Source: Gammaproteobacteria bacterium
GTDB lineage: Bacteria > Pseudomonadota > Gammaproteobacteria > Ga0077536
Assembly (NCBI GenBank): GCA_024234975.1
Contig: JACKNH010000015.1
Span: forward strand, 1-64,000
Length of the DNA stretch: 64,000 bases
Reading direction: 5' to 3'
A program made the translations under genes and the position numbers. This document shows positions 60,393 to 64,000 of the stretch, in pieces. Numbering within the stretch: position 1 is the stretch's first letter; each line of letters starts with the position of its first letter. The notes beneath the pieces were generated by a model, which had not been told where the DNA came from, did no database searches, and saw only the letters and a program-made list of their open reading frames with translations.

Positions 60393-61262
60393 GTGGGAGA
60401 AAGGATATTCATCAGTTATCGGCGTGCCGATACCGCCGGCCATGCCGGTCGTATCAGTGATGCGCTCCAACATCGCTTCGGCCGCTCGGTGGTCTTTCTC
60501 GACGTGGATTCCATCGCGGCCGGCGTTGATTTCGTCCAGACGTTGGCGGCAGCCATCGAGGGCGCGGACGTTGTGCTGATATTAATCGGCAATACCTGGC
60601 TGGAAAGTCACGATACCAATGGCGCACGGCGGCTGGATAATCCGCACGATCCGGTCCGGCAGGAAATCGAAGCGGCACTGCAGCGGCCGGGATTGACTGT
60701 CATTCCGGTACTGGTCGAAGGTGTGCGCATGCCGTCGGCAGCCGATTTACCACCGTCAATGGCGCGGCTGAGCCGGCTGCAGGCAATCGAATTGTCCGAA
60801 CAACGTTGGGACTTTGATTTGCGGCGTCTGGGTGATGCGATCACGGCAACGTCCGGCGCCGGCTTCGCCCGTACCGCACGGCGCTGGATCGCGGCGGTGG
60901 CGGTGGTCGTCGGAGTCGCGGCCGTCACCGGCTGGAATCTCTATTTCCGCGGCCCTTCACCGGACGAGGTCAAAGGCGTCTGGTATCTGGCCAATGGCAG
61001 CTTCTGGACAGTGACGAGCCAGGATGGAGCGTTATGGGTGGACGAAACCCACTACGAATCGCACGACGTCTGGAAGCATGGTCCGGCGACGCTGAACCGT
61101 CACGGTATGGAAGTCGACCTTGATCTGGTCTTCGCCCGCGAACCGTTCCGTTACCATTACACGCTACGGCTCGATGGCGATGACCAGTTACTCACGGGCA
61201 CCGTGCAGCGTACCGATCAAACTGCAGGATCACCTGCGCGTCTGACGCGCCAGAAGCCGTGA
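60393..61262 (+). CDS. TIR-domain membrane protein
   Basis: A 289-residue protein: an N-terminal TIR domain (about 1-150; F-I-S-Y-R-R-A-D-T, V-F-L-D-V-D-S, L-I-G-N-T-W-L, R-Q-E91-I-E), one transmembrane helix (about 165-185) and a C-terminal domain of about 100 residues (about 190-289) of beta character with no known family. The GTG start at 60393 has an AGGGAGG four bases upstream and puts the domain at the first residues. Bacterial TIR domains may cleave NAD+ or act in signalling; the E91 region is a candidate but not proof of NADase activity. No adjacent anti-phage genes support a defence role. Confidence 0.87.
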   Translation: MGERIFISYRRADTAGHAGRISDALQHRFGRSVVFLDVDSIAAGVDFVQTLAAAIEGADVVLILIGNTWLESHDTNGARRLDNPHDPVRQEIEAALQRPGLTVIPVLVEGVRMPSAADLPPSMARLSRLQAIELSEQRWDFDLRRLGDAITATSGAGFARTARRWIAAVAVVVGVAAVTGWNLYFRGPSPDEVKGVWYLANGSFWTVTSQDGALWVDETHYESHDVWKHGPATLNRHGMEVDLDLVFAREPFRYHYTLRLDGDDQLLTGTVQRTDQTAGSPARLTRQKP

Positions 61263-61354
61263 CCATCGCCGTAAATTGAGGTGGATCAGGGCGCGGCTGC
61301 GCGGCACAACGTATTCCTTCCGACCATGTCAGTGCATCGCGCGGGGACACCGTG

Positions 61355-62053
61355 ATGGAAAATGCTGATTCACCGGGGCAGGAGCGGGCACAGATGCTGG
61401 CGGCGATCCGGCGCTCGGCATTCGAATCTGCCCGCTACACCCATCATCCGCAATTGGGTGAACGCACGTTGCATGCCGTTGCCAATGTGCCGCGCGACCG
61501 CTTCGTACCGCCGGATCTGCGTGACTTCGCCTATCGCAACCGGCCCTTGCCCATCGGCGCTGGGCAGACCATCTCACAACCGATGATCGTCGCCTTGATG
61601 ACGGATTTGCTCGCGCCGACGGCGACCGACACCGTGCTGGAGATCGGCACCGGTTCCGGCTACCAGGCCGCGGTGCTGGCCCGGCTATGCAAACACGTGT
61701 ATTCCATCGAGGTGATACCGGAACTCGCCCGCTCGTCAGCCGCGTTGCTCGCCGACCTGGGCTACAGCAATGTGACGGTCTGCCAGGGGGACGGCTACGC
61801 AGGCCTGCCGGAACACGCGCCGTATGACGGCATCATTGTGACGGCGGCGCCGGCAACCGTACCGCCACCGTTGATCGAGCAACTCAAGGTGGGCGGACGC
61901 ATGGTCATTCCGGTGGGAGCGCAAGGCGGGCACCAGGATCTGGTGCTGATCGAAAAGGCCAACGATGGCACGCTCAAACAGCGTGCTGTATTGCCGGTCG
62001 CGTTTGTTCCGTTCACCGGCAGCCACGGCGATGGCGGAGCGGCCGCGCAATGA
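61355..62053 (+). CDS. pcm: protein-L-isoaspartate O-methyltransferase
   Basis: A 232-residue class I methyltransferase. SAM-binding motif I, V-L-E-I-G-T-G-S-G-Y-Q-A-A, lies near residues 90-102; PCMT-specific M-x-A-x-I and P-x-x-I-G-x-G-Q-T-I-S-Q-P (substrate loop) are upstream. It methylates isoaspartyl residues in aged proteins. The length fits the family. The GTG-ATG pair at 61352/61355 leaves the first residue uncertain. The oleate hydratase gene starts 15 bases after its stop, so the two may be co-transcribed. Confidence 0.92.
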   Translation: MENADSPGQERAQMLAAIRRSAFESARYTHHPQLGERTLHAVANVPRDRFVPPDLRDFAYRNRPLPIGAGQTISQPMIVALMTDLLAPTATDTVLEIGTGSGYQAAVLARLCKHVYSIEVIPELARSSAALLADLGYSNVTVCQGDGYAGLPEHAPYDGIIVTAAPATVPPPLIEQLKVGGRMVIPVGAQGGHQDLVLIEKANDGTLKQRAVLPVAFVPFTGSHGDGGAAAQ

Positions 62054-62068
62054 AATCCGGCGCACAAT

Positions 62069-63661
62069 ATGGTTGATGCCGATGCTCATCTGGTGGGCGG
62101 CGGTATCGCCAGCCTGGCTGCTGCCGTTTACCTGATTCGCGATGGGGGCTTCACGCCGGGACGTATCCACATCTACGAATCCCGAGCCATTGCCGGTGGC
62201 AGTCTGGATGGCGCCGGCACCGCCGATACGGGATACCTGATTCGCGGTGGTCGCATGTTCGAAGAGCACTTTGTCTGCACCTTCGATCTGTTACGCAGTA
62301 TCCCGGCGCCCGACAGTTCCGTACGTTCGGTCGCTGACGACATCAAGGGTTTCAGCCGCGCTACGGTGACCGGGTCCAACGCTCGCCTGGTGGCGGCCGG
62401 CAACAGAATCGAAGCGCCGGCGTTCGGACTCAGCCTGCGCGATCGCCTGGCCATGTTGAAGCTGGCGTTGGCGGCAGAGGAAACCCTCGCAGGGTTGACC
62501 ATTGCGGACTGGTTCAGCATGCATTTCCTTGCCAGCGACTTCTGGTTGATGTGGAGCACGATGTTCGCGTTCCGTGAATGGCACAGCGCCGCGGAATTCC
62601 GCCGCTATATGCGGCGTTTCATGCATCTGCTGCCAGGCTTCAATCGGCTGCGCGGCATCCTGCGGACACGTCTGAATCAATATGATTCCATCGTTGCGCC
62701 GCTGATCGACTGGTTGACCGCGCAAGGGGTGGAATTGTTGCTGAATACCACGGTTACCAACGTCGACTTTGATGCCCAAACGCGCAACGTCACGGCGTTG
62801 TCGCTGGCCATGGCGGGTTCTTCCCGAACAGTCGCGGTGACTCCCGAGGACCGGGTTTTCATCACGCTCGGCTCAATGACCGAAGCGGCAAGCACCGGTG
62901 ATATCGAGACGCCGCCTTCAGCGATTGACCCCGCGCAAGCGTGGCCCGACCAGGGCGCCTGGGCCCTCTGGCAGAATCTAGCCCGCCGCAGCGATCAATT
63001 CGGTCGGCCCGAGGTCTTTGCAGGCAAAGTTGCCCGCACGCAGTGGGTATCGTTCACCGTTACGTTGCGCGATGCCGGGTTTTTCGAATACATGCGCCAG
63101 TTCACCGCTACTGCAGCGGGCGCCGGGGGACTGGTCACCTTCAAGCATTCCGCCTGGACGCTGTCGGTGGTGTTGGCTCACCAACCGCACTTCGCCAATC
63201 AACCTGAGGATACGTTCGTATTCTGGGGCTATGGATTGCGCCCGGAGGGCCGCGGTGAAGTGACTGGCAAGACGATGCCGGAGTGCAGTGGCCGTGAAAT
63301 CCTTGCCGAACTTGCCCATCAGCTGCGGTTGCCCGCCGATCTGGCAGCAACACTGTTCCGCACCGCGAACTGCATTCCCTGCCTGATGCCGTATATCACC
63401 AGCCAGTTCATGCCGCGTCATGGGGGTGATCGACCGGCGGTGATTCCGCCGGGCGCACAGAACTTTGCCTTCCTCGGTCAATACGTGGAGATGGCCGATG
63501 ACACGGTGTTCACGGTGGAGTATTCCGTGCGCAGTGCACAGCAGGCCGTGTACGGGCTGTGTGTTCCGGGCCGTCCGGTAACGCCACTGTACAAGAGCTT
63601 CGAAAAATTGCCGGTCCGCTTGCGCGCCCTGAAGGTGATGGTGAGTAACGGCAGGCTTTGA
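62069..63661 (+). CDS. ohyA: oleate hydratase (MCRA family fatty acid hydratase)
   Basis: A 530-residue FAD enzyme. It opens with the dinucleotide fold GGGIASLAAAVYLIRDGG, then GGSLDG and the R-G-G-R-M-F-E-E-H-F block holding the catalytic glutamate; the R-L-N-Q-Y-D-S-I-V block carries the tyrosine. Both catalytic positions of known hydratases are kept. It adds water to the cis double bond of oleate or linoleate to give 10-hydroxy fatty acids. Slightly shorter than some family members (550-650). It lies 15 bases after pcm on the same strand. Confidence 0.93.
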   Translation: MVDADAHLVGGGIASLAAAVYLIRDGGFTPGRIHIYESRAIAGGSLDGAGTADTGYLIRGGRMFEEHFVCTFDLLRSIPAPDSSVRSVADDIKGFSRATVTGSNARLVAAGNRIEAPAFGLSLRDRLAMLKLALAAEETLAGLTIADWFSMHFLASDFWLMWSTMFAFREWHSAAEFRRYMRRFMHLLPGFNRLRGILRTRLNQYDSIVAPLIDWLTAQGVELLLNTTVTNVDFDAQTRNVTALSLAMAGSSRTVAVTPEDRVFITLGSMTEAASTGDIETPPSAIDPAQAWPDQGAWALWQNLARRSDQFGRPEVFAGKVARTQWVSFTVTLRDAGFFEYMRQFTATAAGAGGLVTFKHSAWTLSVVLAHQPHFANQPEDTFVFWGYGLRPEGRGEVTGKTMPECSGREILAELAHQLRLPADLAATLFRTANCIPCLMPYITSQFMPRHGGDRPAVIPPGAQNFAFLGQYVEMADDTVFTVEYSVRSAQQAVYGLCVPGRPVTPLYKSFEKLPVRLRALKVMVSNGRL

Positions 63662-63764
63662 TGCCGCGGCGCGACCCCGCGTGCGTCGTGGTATGCGGCC
63701 GGCATCAGTGCGCTGGGCGCCGATGCCGGCCGGAGAATGCTACAAACGGTTGGTAAGGGTTACA

Positions 63765-64000
63765 TCAGATCTTCATCAATACCGATTTCATTTCGGTGTA
63801 AAGCTCGATGCCTTCATGGCCTTGTTCACGACCCATGCCGGATTGCTTGAAACCACCGAACGGCAGGGCAGCGTCGATCAGGTGATGGCAGTTCACCCAC
63901 ACCGTGCCCGCTTCGATGCGCTTGGCAAGACGATGGGCGAGACTCAGATCACGCGTCCACACACTGGCGGCGAGACCGTACTCGGTATCGTTGGCCTGCG
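63765..64000 (-). CDS. aldehyde dehydrogenase (C-terminal part only)
   Basis: The last 78 residues of an NAD(P)-dependent aldehyde dehydrogenase; the rest lies beyond the right edge. Recognisable are [14 protein letters not shown] and G-T-V-W-V-N, then [15 protein letters not shown] and the terminal Y-T-E-M-K-S-V. The [11 protein letters not shown] variation is closest to phenylacetaldehyde-type dehydrogenases. The catalytic cysteine is out of view. The gene is convergent with oleate hydratase across about 100 bases. Confidence 0.88.
   Translation of the reverse strand, partial: QANDTEYGLAASVWTRDLSLAHRLAKRIEAGTVWVNCHHLIDAALPFGGFKQSGMGREQGHEGIELYTEMKSVLMKI

Noticed and set aside
60393..61262. 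Anti-phage TIR defence operon (Thoeris or similar)
   Set aside because: No ThsA-like or other defence partner is adjacent; neighbours are pcm and an exported DUF6152 gene.

Overview
The window is high-GC chromosomal DNA, most likely from a free-living Gram-negative proteobacterium. I lean towards the Gammaproteobacteria (Steroidobacterales/Woeseiaceae-like or a neighbouring lineage), but the sequence alone does not settle this. The evidence is a hopanoid cluster, TonB and two-partner-secretion outer-membrane machinery, a PEP-CTERM protein, twin-arginine exported enzymes and Fur-type iron control. There are no rRNA or tRNA genes, no complete insertion sequence, no CRISPR array and no prophage.

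Layout. 1-5909 (minus): a tightly packed hopanoid operon. In transcription order it holds squalene synthase, the HpnG phosphorylase, the HpnN RND transporter, a CDP-alcohol phosphatidyltransferase and an HpnA-type epimerase cut by the window edge. 6044-10430 (plus): an exported cupin, a structured intergenic region ending in a strong terminator, a coupled pair of c-di-GMP proteins (DUF3391-HD-GYP and degenerate GGDEF-EAL), and a Gdt1/UPF0016 cation exporter. 10741-32363 (plus): the dominant feature, a two-partner secretion locus. It has a single giant exoprotein gene of about 20 kb (6,648 residues, LktA-like filamentous adhesin) and, overlapping its end, its FhaC/ShlB-type outer-membrane transporter. 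32651-34741 (minus): a PQQ quinohaemoprotein dehydrogenase. 35037-36126: a truncated globin and a DUF2062 membrane protein. 36151-38462: a PEP-CTERM surface protein bracketed by two copies of a palindromic GGGTCAG element. 38493-44733: macrodomain, quinone-reductase-like ADH, SIMPL protein, stand-alone lipoyl protein with an SDR, VanZ protein and a serine hydrolase. 44886-48969: a Tat-exported thiamine-diphosphate enzyme with a periplasmic cytochrome c, then an ABC-2 exporter. 49047-49400: an intergenic repeat array. 49560-53232: SPFH protein with a tiny Arc-type repressor, then a Fur-box-controlled TonB receptor. 53427-64000: an NDH-2/SelD-like fusion, epoxide hydrolase, DMT transporter, soluble chemoreceptor with a CZB domain, DUF6152 protein, TIR membrane protein, protein-isoaspartate methyltransferase, oleate hydratase and a partial aldehyde dehydrogenase.

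How it fits together. The theme is the cell envelope and surface: hopanoid synthesis and transport, a very large secreted adhesin with its transporter, a PEP-CTERM protein, and c-di-GMP turnover proteins just upstream of the adhesin that could plausibly regulate sessile life (inference). A second theme is periplasmic redox chemistry (PQQ dehydrogenase with haem c, Tat-exported ThDP enzyme with cytochrome c). A third is lipid or xenobiotic metabolism (oleate hydratase, epoxide hydrolase, aldehyde dehydrogenases). The best candidates for undescribed biology are the Tat-ThDP/cytochrome c pair, the NDH-2 fused to a SelD domain that has lost its catalytic motifs, the architecture of the giant adhesin with its C-terminal cysteine pair, and several unexplained inverted-repeat elements.
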